Assembly: GCA_021846225.1 (NCBI GenBank)
Contig: JAJZCG010000005.1
Span: 1 to 51,760, forward strand
Length of the DNA stretch: 51,760 bases
Source of the DNA: Pseudomonadota bacterium
Lineage (GTDB): Bacteria > Pseudomonadota > Alphaproteobacteria > Acetobacterales > Acetobacteraceae
Reading direction: 5' to 3'
In this document: one piece after another, positions 43,949 through 51,241 of the stretch
Numbering within the stretch: the stretch's first letter is position 1
How the letters are laid out: every line of letters starts with the position of its first letter
Program-made: the position numbers and the translations under genes
Notes under the pieces: generated by a model
The model's database searches: none
Told to the model about the DNA's origin: nothing
What the model saw: only the letters and a program-made list of their open reading frames with translations

Positions 43949-44103
43949 TTTTTGGCGGCTTTCTTTGGCGGGACGGGGTTAAGGGCAACAAAAAGAACCA
44001 TCCGCACCAGTGCGCTGCGGCTAATTCCAGCGCGGGCGGCGGTTTCGTCAATGCGCTGCACCAGGTCGTGGGGAAGGTTGAAGGATGTAGGGGCCGATTC
44101 CAT
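43945..44103 (-). CDS. Ribbon-helix-helix (CopG/Arc-like) DNA-binding protein
   Basis: A 52-residue protein. The strand SFNLPHDLVQRIDETAARAG followed by ISRSALVRMVLFVAL is the Arc/CopG dimer fold, a short sequence-specific regulator. ATG 44103 is preferred because it places the DNA-binding strand near the N-terminus; a TTG at 44142 lies 2 bp after the upstream stop and is an alternative. Probably controls the operon or the 9-bp repeat arrays (inference). Confidence 0.72.
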   Translation of the reverse strand: MESAPTSFNLPHDLVQRIDETAARAGISRSALVRMVLFVALNPVPPKKAAKK

Positions 44104-44144
44104 TAAATAATAATAACCGAATCGCCCCAAATACACAAGCAAAA

Positions 44145-46718
44145 CTAACAGGCTGTTTGCAACGTTGCGGGCGTGGGTCGTGCGTCACCCCCAAAAATAT
44201 CGGCGGTGACGACGTAAAGCCTCGTTTTTCCATACCCAGCAATGTTGATTGATTGCGAGTTTTTGCCGTCGGCGGATTCTTTCAAATACTTCTCGCGCCG
44301 CAGCACCGCTGCCACTCGTTTAGGGTCTGCGCCTTTGCAAACCTCATTGCGCCACGCCTCGGGCATGATAAGGAATTGCAGTTTGCCACCCACAAGCCGC
44401 AAGAATCCGGCGCGGTTCAGAAGCCGAATTTCACCGGGCGGATAGTAATTTTCGCCGGTTTTGGAATTGGTCTCATGCAACCGCTCAAACCGGCTTGCCC
44501 CGTGCGCTTCCAGAAACGCGCGCACCTGCGCCAATGCTGCCGAATCTTCGCCCGCACCACTACCGCCGCGCTCGGCCAGCCATGCCTTGAAACACGCGCC
44601 AGCCGCCCGCAACGCCTCGTTTTTGGGCCAGGGAAGCACGCCATAAACCCGCGCCAGTTCACCCGCCACGCCTATCAGCGCGAACCGGCTGCATACGGAT
44701 TTAACCTGCCCGTCGGCGTCGGCGGGGCAATAGTCTTTCATGAATTTGTCGCGTAGCCCCTTAAGATCGGCAACCAAGCCGCCTTCATTTTTCGCCCGAT
44801 TATCCGCCAACTTCGTCAGGTAGGCCCGCGCCGCCGTGCCGTAATGCTTTCCCGCCGCGCCGCTGATTTGTGTCGCCAGATCGCGGGCGTTGTCGAAGCC
44901 GTGAAGCTCTTGAAACACGCCATACCCGGCCCCGGCATCGGCGGGCAGATTGACAAGCCGCACCTCAAGCCCGGCCATTGTGCGCTTGCCTGCCTCGCCA
45001 ATTTTCGCCGCGAGAGTGAGTTCGCCCGTTGAAAGAAACAAGCTGCGCCAGGTTTGACGACGGCGGGCTTCACCGCCCCGCCCGGCGCGGCCTTTGCCGG
45101 TCTCGTTTGCAAGCATGTAAACAATATCGGCAACTTCTTTGGAATCCGCCTGCCCGAGTTCGTCTAAGATCAACACGCAATCGGATGTTTCCGCCGCCGT
45201 TCCTTCCAGCCCGTTCGCGGTGGTTTTCCAGGCCCGAATCTGTCCATTACCCCGCGTGCCAGGCCCCCAAAGTGAACCAGCAGCAAAGGCGCATGTTGTT
45301 TTGCCGGATTGTGAACCGCCGACCAGGTGCAAGCCGCCCGAGTCCTGGCCCATGACTGCCAGAAGCGGGCCTGCAAACGATGCCGCAATGAAAAGCGCCA
45401 CTCGATCATTGCCGATTGCGAATTGTGCAAGCTCATCCTGCCACTGTTTCAGCGTGCCAGCGGTTTTGAAGGTCTCGGCGCTAACCAGCCGCTCAGATTG
45501 TAAAACGATATTTGCCGCACCTGCGCCGTAAACTTTGGACCACGGCGCGACAAAAACCGGCTTTCCCTCGGCTTCGTGCCAGCCGGTGCGGCTCACACAT
45601 TCAAACCGGCGTGAAGAATAAACCCGCGCCAGGAAGTCTTTAAGCAGCCCGTGCGCTTGGCCGATACCGCACACAAGCCCGGCATCGGTCAGCATCTCCG
45701 CAATCAAATTGCCTTCGCGGTGTAAGAGCGATTTAGGCATGGCCCATTCATGCCGCCGTCCATCGCTGTCGCGCCAGCGCAGAAACAAGCCCCAGCCGGT
45801 GCCGGTTGATGTTCGCGCCTCCCCCAAAACGTCAAACTGACCGGAAACAAAAATCTTCGGCGGCCATGAGCCATCCTTGAGCTGGCCGGGCTGGAAATAG
45901 AGCTGCCCTTTTTCCCAGGAAAACCCTTCCGGCATTTTGAACGGCGGTTCAGCCAGCGTCGCACCGGCCAGCAACTCGGCCAGCACGTCCGGGCCTTCGC
46001 CTTCGGGCAGATCATCGGCCACGTCCCAGCCGGGCGGAAACAGTTCCGGCACGCAAACAATGCGGATTTCAGCCGCGCCAGCTTCTCCGGCAAGGCGCGT
46101 AACTGCGCGGGCATAATCGGTTCCGGCGTCATCATGGTCCGGCCAGATCGTTACCGCGCGGTCAGCCAGCGGTGACCAGTCAGCTTTGCCGGCCGAATTA
46201 CTCCCGCCGCATGAGGTGATCGCCACATGATCGGGAAACAGCGTGGCGGCTGCATCTGCGGCTTTCTCCCCCTCGCAAACAATGACCGGGGCATCGGGGC
46301 GCGCGGCCAGCTGGTCCAGGCCAAAGAGTGGCAGCGGTGCCGCCGGGCGTTTCCAGTGCCACCCGGTCACGTCATGGCGGCGGTTGTTTTTATCGGTCCA
46401 GGCGCGCCGCCCATAGGTGTGGGGGAGGGTTTGCTTGCCGCCATCGGCGGTATTGAACCGATACACCGCGAAGATCGGAGCGCCGTCGGGGGCGCGATAG
46501 GCCCAGCGCGCCACGGAATCCCCGTGCTGCCAATGTTTCACGCTCTCGGGCGGTTCAGCCGGTGCCGGGCATTGCGGCTCCCAAATTTCCGGCATGGCGC
46601 GGCGCTCAGCAATCGCGGTAACTGCGGCGGTTGAGTCGGGAAAGCCGCTGGTTTTCTCGGCTTCTGTAAACGGTGCGAAGGGGTCCGGCGTACTGCCGTC
46701 GGCGGAAAGTTCGTTCAT
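44145..46718 (-). CDS. TOPRIM-DUF927 primase/helicase-like protein
   Basis: An 857-residue replication protein. The N-terminal part carries a TOPRIM domain: VIVCEGEKAADAAA with Glu149, and IWPDHDDAGTDYA with Asp194/Asp196 near 191. DUF927 follows: Walker A HLVGGSQSGKTT (464-475), Walker B CVLILDELGQ (514-523), and further conserved blocks with LSTGELTL and AGLEVRLVNLP. Such proteins of mobile elements pair primase and helicase activity. The zinc-ribbon/primase-type N-domain is missing here; the separate upstream gene at 46715-47020 supplies a similar piece and overlaps by ATGA. It is the largest gene of the element and probably drives its replication. Confidence 0.88.
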   Translation of the reverse strand: MNELSADGSTPDPFAPFTEAEKTSGFPDSTAAVTAIAERRAMPEIWEPQCPAPAEPPESVKHWQHGDSVARWAYRAPDGAPIFAVYRFNTADGGKQTLPHTYGRRAWTDKNNRRHDVTGWHWKRPAAPLPLFGLDQLAARPDAPVIVCEGEKAADAAATLFPDHVAITSCGGSNSAGKADWSPLADRAVTIWPDHDDAGTDYARAVTRLAGEAGAAEIRIVCVPELFPPGWDVADDLPEGEGPDVLAELLAGATLAEPPFKMPEGFSWEKGQLYFQPGQLKDGSWPPKIFVSGQFDVLGEARTSTGTGWGLFLRWRDSDGRRHEWAMPKSLLHREGNLIAEMLTDAGLVCGIGQAHGLLKDFLARVYSSRRFECVSRTGWHEAEGKPVFVAPWSKVYGAGAANIVLQSERLVSAETFKTAGTLKQWQDELAQFAIGNDRVALFIAASFAGPLLAVMGQDSGGLHLVGGSQSGKTTCAFAAGSLWGPGTRGNGQIRAWKTTANGLEGTAAETSDCVLILDELGQADSKEVADIVYMLANETGKGRAGRGGEARRRQTWRSLFLSTGELTLAAKIGEAGKRTMAGLEVRLVNLPADAGAGYGVFQELHGFDNARDLATQISGAAGKHYGTAARAYLTKLADNRAKNEGGLVADLKGLRDKFMKDYCPADADGQVKSVCSRFALIGVAGELARVYGVLPWPKNEALRAAGACFKAWLAERGGSGAGEDSAALAQVRAFLEAHGASRFERLHETNSKTGENYYPPGEIRLLNRAGFLRLVGGKLQFLIMPEAWRNEVCKGADPKRVAAVLRREKYLKESADGKNSQSINIAGYGKTRLYVVTADIFGGDARPTPATLQTAC

Positions 46719-47020
46719 TTTCCGGCCTCCATGCCCAGCATTACCGCCATTTTTCGCGCCGCGTCCGGCTGGTTCAGGCCGAACAAATACGCCGCGAGGC
46801 TCACGGGGTCGCCGCCCTTGTCGCCGGTCGCAAAGTCAGACCAAGCCCCGGTATTGGCGTTTATGCGGAAACTACCTTCCGTCCGGTCATTCCGGCGCGG
46901 GTTGCGGGCGGTGTATTCTTGACCGGCAAAGCGGCCCCCCGGCAACCAGCGCGAGACGATGGCAGGGAAGTTCGCCAATGCGGCGCGGTTGATGGCGGGG
47001 AAGTCTACGGTATCGCTCAT
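46715..47020 (-). CDS. Degenerate CHC2-type primase N-domain protein
   Basis: A 101-residue protein. The segment GSFRINANTGAWSDFATGDKGGDPVSLAAYL is the hallmark of the zinc-binding-like N-domain of phage/plasmid DUF927 primases, but no Cys is present in the whole protein, so it cannot bind zinc in the CHC2 way. GGGAGG precedes ATG 47020. It overlaps both neighbours by ATGA. It looks like a primase N-domain encoded apart from its TOPRIM-DUF927 partner. Confidence 0.8.
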   Translation of the reverse strand: MSDTVDFPAINRAALANFPAIVSRWLPGGRFAGQEYTARNPRRNDRTEGSFRINANTGAWSDFATGDKGGDPVSLAAYLFGLNQPDAARKMAVMLGMEAGK

Positions 47021-47220
47021 TTTTTGCCTCCCGTGAGAGCTGCGGCCAGGCGGCAACATTCGGCGGCATCGGCCAGTTGAACGGCGCGGCATCGGGGGTC
47101 TGGCTCACGGCGGCGGCGTAGCCACTCGGCGCGGGAAAGCAGATGCGCGGCGGCGCGTTTTAGGTCTAGGGGGCGCAATTTGCGCTTGTTATCGGCGGGG
47201 GTTTGGGGTAATTTGGTCAT
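47017..47220 (-). CDS. Small basic element protein
   Basis: A 67-residue basic protein (MTKLPQTPADNKRKLRPLDLKRAAAHLL...) with a Cys pair near the end (AECCRLAAAL). I chose ATG 47220, with AAAGG about 10 bp upstream; longer frames extend into a Pro-rich stretch. Its stop overlaps the next start (ATGA). No known family. Confidence 0.6.
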   Translation of the reverse strand: MTKLPQTPADNKRKLRPLDLKRAAAHLLSRAEWLRRRREPDPRCRAVQLADAAECCRLAAALTGGKK

Positions 47221-47284
47221 GTCGATGTTAGCCTTTCTAAGCCGCTCCGGGGGAAAAACGGGGCGGTTTTTCTTTGTTTGAGGG

Positions 47285-47479
47285 TCAGGCGGCGGCGCGG
47301 GCGGTAATGGCGGCGGCGGGCAGGCTCTCGATATATTGCCGCAATGATTCGCCAAGAATCAGGGTCCTTTTTCCTGCCTTGCGAGCTTCCAGTTTCCCTT
47401 CCGAAATCAAAAGATATAGGCGGCTGCGTGAAAGTCCTGATTGTTTGGTTGCGTTTTCAATCGTTAGGGCGATGGGCAT
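47285..47479 (-). CDS. AlpA/excisionase-like helix-turn-helix protein
   Basis: A 64-residue MerR/AlpA-like winged HTH: the run TIENATKQSGLSRSRLYLLI, then SEGKLEARKAGKRTLILGESLRQYI, where the wing holds the R-x-G-K-R pattern of excisionases. ATG 47479 is chosen because AGGAG lies about 7 bp upstream. In satellites and P4, AlpA-type proteins activate int or guide excision; that role is plausible here since int is upstream. Confidence 0.78.
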   Translation of the reverse strand: MPIALTIENATKQSGLSRSRLYLLISEGKLEARKAGKRTLILGESLRQYIESLPAAAITARAAA

Positions 47480-47546
47480 ATGCGGCTCCTGTTTGGCCAT
47501 GTCCCAGGTTTTCCCGCAGGAGGCTTGCCTAAATCTAGGGGCTTTT

Positions 47547-48293
47547 TCACTTAGTTTGCTTGCCCTTCTTTTTGATCGGATTTCCGCGCCTACCCCGCAG
47601 GGCTTCGCTTACCGCTTCGGGAGTCACTTCCTTCCCCATCGCCTTTACATCCATACCTAGCAACGCCTTGGTCACGATCTTGCACATAACATCATCGGGG
47701 TTCACGGCCTTTGGAATTTTGGCCGTTTTTACCCCGGCGCTAAGCCACGCTTGAATCATTTGCGCCCGTGCATGATGGGCGAGAATGTGCCAAGATTTTT
47801 TGTGTTTTGGCCATTCGCGCAAGGCGATAAGTTGTCTTGTTGCCGCCTCAGCGGCCTGTATGTCGGCCAGTATCAAATCACACTCCGGCGGCGTGAAGCC
47901 CACGCCACTCTCCCAGGCGGATTTTGTGTTCTCAACTGAAAGCCGCGCAGCAGGAAGATGCTTAAGAAAATTTAGCGCGTGTTCCCTCGCTTTCCCTAAG
48001 TCGGGGCGCGGGTCGGTCCAATTTTCATGGAGAGCGTTGATTCGCATTAAATTCTTCGCCGTAACCGCGCATATTTCCAGGCCCGGCAAGGGGCTGCTCT
48101 TACTTGCAAATTCTTTGAACCATTCCTGAACATTAAGCGCGGTGATCTTCGTTTTGACGGCGGCGTTAGGCGTGCTAGCTTTCCTCATCTTCGTTCCTTT
48201 TCGGGGTGCGGGGTTTTCTTTGGCCGGGCGGGTGCTGCGAACACCTCCCGGCCTTTTGCGTTTTGGGCTTGGCCCTGCGCGGTTCACCGGCAT
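47547..48293 (-). CDS. Unknown element protein, first gene of the operon
   Basis: A 248-residue protein with basic, Lys/Arg/Pro-rich ends (N-terminal RPGGVRSTRPAKENPAPRKG, C-terminal GNPIKKKGKQTK). The middle is a folded, Trp- and His-rich helical domain (WPKHKKSWHILAHHARAQMIQAWL). No recognised family. ATG 48293 has an excellent GGAGGTG site; an internal ATG at 48188 also has AAAGGAA. As the first gene after the repeat cluster, it could be the repeat-binding factor (inference). Confidence 0.7.
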   Translation of the reverse strand: MPVNRAGPSPKRKRPGGVRSTRPAKENPAPRKGTKMRKASTPNAAVKTKITALNVQEWFKEFASKSSPLPGLEICAVTAKNLMRINALHENWTDPRPDLGKAREHALNFLKHLPAARLSVENTKSAWESGVGFTPPECDLILADIQAAEAATRQLIALREWPKHKKSWHILAHHARAQMIQAWLSAGVKTAKIPKAVNPDDVMCKIVTKALLGMDVKAMGKEVTPEAVSEALRGRRGNPIKKKGKQTK

Positions 48294-48317
48294 GGTGTTT
48301 CACCTCCACAATCATAA

Positions 48318-48445
48318 AAAACCGCAGAAAGCCGCCAGTTTTGACGGTTAAGTAGTTCCGCAATCTTGTTCTGGAACACCTAGAACACCTGTCCATATTT
48401 GAGGTGTTCCAGTGCTAAGCCCCGGAAAACCGCAGAAAGCCGCCA
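48318..48445. repeat. 20-bp direct repeats flanking the right GGAACAC cluster
   Basis: AAAACCGCAGAAAGCCGCCA occurs at 48318-48337 and again at 48426-48445, exactly 108 bp apart, with repeats of the GGAACAC type between and beyond them. The exact duplication in the non-coding start of the operon marks it as functional, either a replication origin or a promoter array. Confidence 0.8.
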
Positions 48446-48483
48446 CTTTTTATATATGGAACACCTAGAACACCTAGAACACC
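48373..48483. repeat. GGAACAC repeat cluster, right
   Basis: GGAACACCTAGAACACCT at 48373-48390, an inverted AGGTGTTCC at 48402-48410, and three 9-bp-phased AACACCTAG units at 48458-48483. The core is the same as in the left cluster at 41583-41706. It sits upstream of the element's first gene and just past the integrase stop. Confidence 0.85.
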
Positions 48484-48522
48484 CAAAAGAATAGAGGTCC
48501 GGCTTTGAAATATAGGTCAGCA

Positions 48523-49701
48523 TTACTTACCTTTCATTGTGGAGATGCTGTCCAGGTCATCGGCCAAACGCTGCAAGGCGGCGGCTACCTCGGTCCGGTA
48601 GCGGCTGCGGTTGTAGGTTGCGGCAAGCTGCGAGTGGAGGCTCACATGGTTCAACGCGGCCTCTATTATATGTGGGGCCTCCCCTAGCTCGCCCAGCATG
48701 GTCGCCCCGGTCCGGCGCAGATCGTGCCGGTGCCATCCCGTGGTCACGCTCAGCTTGTGGATTGCCACGGTCTCGCGGTGCCAGTTGGCGATATGGCCGC
48801 CGGTTGACGTGGCGAACACAAGAGCCTCGGGCTTGGCGTCATGCGGGCGGATTGATCGCAGAAGTTCAACCGCTTGCCGGGGCAACGGTACTTCATGAAG
48901 TTGGCCGTTTTTCGTCACCGGGATAAGCCACCGCGCCGCCTCAAGGTCTACATCCCGCCACCGGGCAAAGGCGGCCTCATCGCGCCGCGCCAGCGTCATC
49001 AGCATAAGCCTCATGCACAAGGCATAAGGGCTAGCAGAACCAGCCAGCACCGGCAGCACCCGCACCAGTTCCTCGCGGCTTAAAAACCGCTTGCGGCGCT
49101 GGCCTGATACCGGCGCGCGGATGTTCGTTAGGCTCATGTCCACATATGCCCGGCCCGGCGCGGATGCCCATTTTAGGACCGGGCGCAGATAGCGCGCCGC
49201 CGCACTGGCGCTATGCGGGGCAGGCCAGCCGTCAAGGGTTGATTGCAGGTCTATTACGTGAATCCCCGGCAATGGCCGGTCAATCAGCGCCGTTAACACT
49301 TGGCGGATGCTGCGGCGGTATTCAGGCCAGGACTTCAACTTGTCGCCAACCTTCGCCCCGTAAAGGCCCACAAGCTGGCCGAGGGTGACAACCGTTTCCT
49401 TTGCGGCGGCTTTCTTGCGCCGGGCTTCCGCCGCCGGGTCTGCCCCGCCCTTCACCTCGGCCCGCATACGGGTTGCGGCGGTGCGAGCATCGCCGATGCC
49501 CATTGCCGGATATTCCCCAAGAGCAAACCGCCTCATGCTGCCCGCACTGTCGCGCCCAGCCCAGACCCATTGCTTGCCGCGCAGCATGACGCGCAGCCGC
49601 AAGCCTGCGGTGGCGGCGTCTATTAGCTCCTCGCCCTTACCTGCTACGGCCACCCGCTTGGCTGCGGCGGCTATTGCGGTCTCGGTCAGCTTCACGGTCA
49701 T
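48523..49701 (-). CDS. P4-type tyrosine integrase
   Basis: A 392-residue tyrosine recombinase. The N-terminal DUF4102 arm-binding domain covers residues 1-95 (RRFALGEYPAMGIGDARTAA). The core-binding domain spans about 105-200 and the catalytic domain 205-380. Expected catalytic residues are Arg239 (TLARRDE), Lys264, His326 and Arg329 (HDLRRT), His352 (LNHVS) and Tyr363 (YNRSRY). It starts at ATG 49701, with arm-type repeats directly upstream, so it likely represses its own promoter. It sits at the far end from the intact tRNA. Confidence 0.93.
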   Translation of the reverse strand: MTVKLTETAIAAAAKRVAVAGKGEELIDAATAGLRLRVMLRGKQWVWAGRDSAGSMRRFALGEYPAMGIGDARTAATRMRAEVKGGADPAAEARRKKAAAKETVVTLGQLVGLYGAKVGDKLKSWPEYRRSIRQVLTALIDRPLPGIHVIDLQSTLDGWPAPHSASAAARYLRPVLKWASAPGRAYVDMSLTNIRAPVSGQRRKRFLSREELVRVLPVLAGSASPYALCMRLMLMTLARRDEAAFARWRDVDLEAARWLIPVTKNGQLHEVPLPRQAVELLRSIRPHDAKPEALVFATSTGGHIANWHRETVAIHKLSVTTGWHRHDLRRTGATMLGELGEAPHIIEAALNHVSLHSQLAATYNRSRYRTEVAAALQRLADDLDSISTMKGK

Positions 49702-49885
49702 TCCGGCCCCTCATATGCTTCAATATGCTTCCAGCGTGCTTCACAAACGGCAAGATAATATGAAGCATCCCGGAACGCTGCGGGGCATAAGTAAGGCTTT
49801 AACCCGCGTCTATGCAAGGCTTTTCATGGTTTTTCTAAAACGGCTTGGGGTGGCCTAGAATGGTGCGGGACGGTCTGATTACCTT
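49702..49885. promoter_or_regulatory. Integrase promoter region with arm-type sites
   Basis: It holds ATATGCTTCA (49713-49722), ATATGCTTCC (49723-49732), GCGTGCTTCA (49734-49743) and an inverted TGAAGCAT (49761-49768). The spacing is about one helical turn. With the two matching sites at the left end these form a plausible set of integrase arm sites. They overlap the int promoter region, so integrase binding could control its own gene. Confidence 0.75.
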
Positions 49886-49970
49886 ATTCGTAATCAGTAG
49901 GCCCCCGGTTCAATCCCGGGTGTCGGCACCATTATAAAACAATGAGTTATAGGCTGAAAAAGCCGCCGTT
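49886..49970 (+). repeat. att site (right) with displaced tRNA-Thr 3' end
   Basis: The second copy of the 85-bp repeat. It begins in the anticodon loop of the old tRNA gene and keeps the T-arm, acceptor and CCA, but the 5' half of the tRNA is absent, so this is a remnant and not a second tRNA gene. DNA to its right is the original downstream flank of the tRNA-Thr locus. Confidence 0.95.
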
Positions 49971-50017
49971 GCGGTGCAGAGGCGGCGCGAGAGGCCGCAA
50001 AAGCAGGTCTTGCGGTT

Positions 50018-51025
50018 CTAAAATCCGTATTTGGTGATGAGCAGCGGGGCGGCGACCCGGTCTTCGAGCGGCGTGGCGGCGTTGCCGGATGCCGTGCGGA
50101 TGATGTCCACCGCTTGGGATAGCTCCACGCCGGGGTCGTGTGCGATGACGAAATCCATGAGTCCGGCCTCGAGCAGGCGGCGGGAATTTTTGGTCAGCTC
50201 GTGGCCGATGAACACGCAGGCCCGGCCGCTTTCCTGGATCGCCTCGGCAATGCCGGTATTGGCGCCAGCCACGTTGTAGATTCCGGCGGGAGGGTTGCTG
50301 GAGGCCAGGAGCTTTGCGGCCGCGGCTTTCGAGACGGCGGGGTCATCGTGCGAGCCGATATTCTCCGCCACGGTGAGGTGTGGGAATTCGGTACGGATGA
50401 CGCGGCGGAATCCGGTTTCACGGTCTTCCTGGCAGGAGAAGGGGGCGCTTGCGAAGACGCTCACCACGCCATGCGGGGCGCGGATCAGCCGGCCCATCAG
50501 ATAGCCGGCGCTGCAGCCCGCCTTCAGCTGGTTGATGCCGGCATAGGCTGTTCTGCCCGAGCCGGGGAGGTCTGTGGTCAGGCAGACGACGGGGATGCCG
50601 CGGGCGATCAGCCCGCGCACGGCGTTGTTGATGGCCGGATGCTCCCAGCCGACCAGAAGCACGCCGCCGGTGCCGTCTTTTATCGCGCTCAGCCCGGCGG
50701 CGAAGGCGAGCGGGCTGGTATCCTGGGTCAAGCTGGTTTGGGCATCAATCTCAACGTCCGGGTTGGCGGCGGTGAACTGCTGGCAGGCGGCTGTCAGGGT
50801 ATCGTTGAAGCTCTGGCCGGAGATGCAGCGCAGCGCGATCCGCAAGGGAGCGGGGGGGTGATGGGGAGCGCGGCGCAATTGCGCGATGGCGTGCCAGACG
50901 GCTTCGCAACGCGCGGCGCTGACGCCGCCACGCCCGTTGACGACCCTGTCAACCGTTGCGGTGGAGAGGCCCGCGGCGGCGGCAATTTCACTGATGCGGG
51001 GGCCTTGCCAGTTTGTTCGTGTCAC
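50018..51025 (-). CDS. LacI-family transcriptional regulator
   Basis: A 335-residue LacI regulator. The helix-turn-helix is at about 10-35 (ISEIAAAAGLSTATVDRVVNG), followed by a periplasmic-binding-like effector domain (GVLLVGWEHPAINNAVRGL; CVFIGHELTKNSRRLL; IRTASGNAATPLEDRV). It starts with GTG 51025 after AAGGA. It is divergent from a sugar isomerase-like gene, with dyads in between, so it probably represses that gene in answer to a sugar. The exact inducer is not visible. Confidence 0.87.
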   Translation of the reverse strand: MTRTNWQGPRISEIAAAAGLSTATVDRVVNGRGGVSAARCEAVWHAIAQLRRAPHHPPAPLRIALRCISGQSFNDTLTAACQQFTAANPDVEIDAQTSLTQDTSPLAFAAGLSAIKDGTGGVLLVGWEHPAINNAVRGLIARGIPVVCLTTDLPGSGRTAYAGINQLKAGCSAGYLMGRLIRAPHGVVSVFASAPFSCQEDRETGFRRVIRTEFPHLTVAENIGSHDDPAVSKAAAAKLLASSNPPAGIYNVAGANTGIAEAIQESGRACVFIGHELTKNSRRLLEAGLMDFVIAHDPGVELSQAVDIIRTASGNAATPLEDRVAAPLLITKYGF

Positions 51026-51241
51026 CTGCCGTCCTTGATGTTATTTCAATCAAATATGCGGTTCTTGGCTTTCTGTCAAACCTTGGGATAATTCGTGAAA
51101 GCAGGGCTTGTGTAGAATTTTCCAGCCGCATAAGATGGCAAAAACATCTTATAGACGATGTGTTTAACATCAAACAAAAGGGGAAATGCCAATGGCCGGT
51201 TTGGTTGTGTGTTGTGCCGGGGGCGCGGGGGTGGTGCTGTC
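51026..51241. promoter_or_regulatory. Divergent promoter region with two dyads
   Basis: ATAAGATG-GCAAAAA-CATCTTAT (51130-51152) is a perfect 8-7-8 inverted repeat, and GATGT-GTTTA-ACATC (51157-51171) is a 5-5-5 repeat just after. Both lie midway between divergent starts and look like binding sites for the LacI protein. Confidence 0.65.

Noticed and set aside
41583-48483. Possible CRISPR array from the short repeats
   Set aside because: Units are 9 bp, in both orientations, without spacers of regular size, and no cas genes are present.
49886-49970. Possible second tRNA-Thr gene
   Set aside because: Only the 3' half is present; the acceptor 5' strand, D-arm and half of the anticodon stem are absent, so it is the att remnant.
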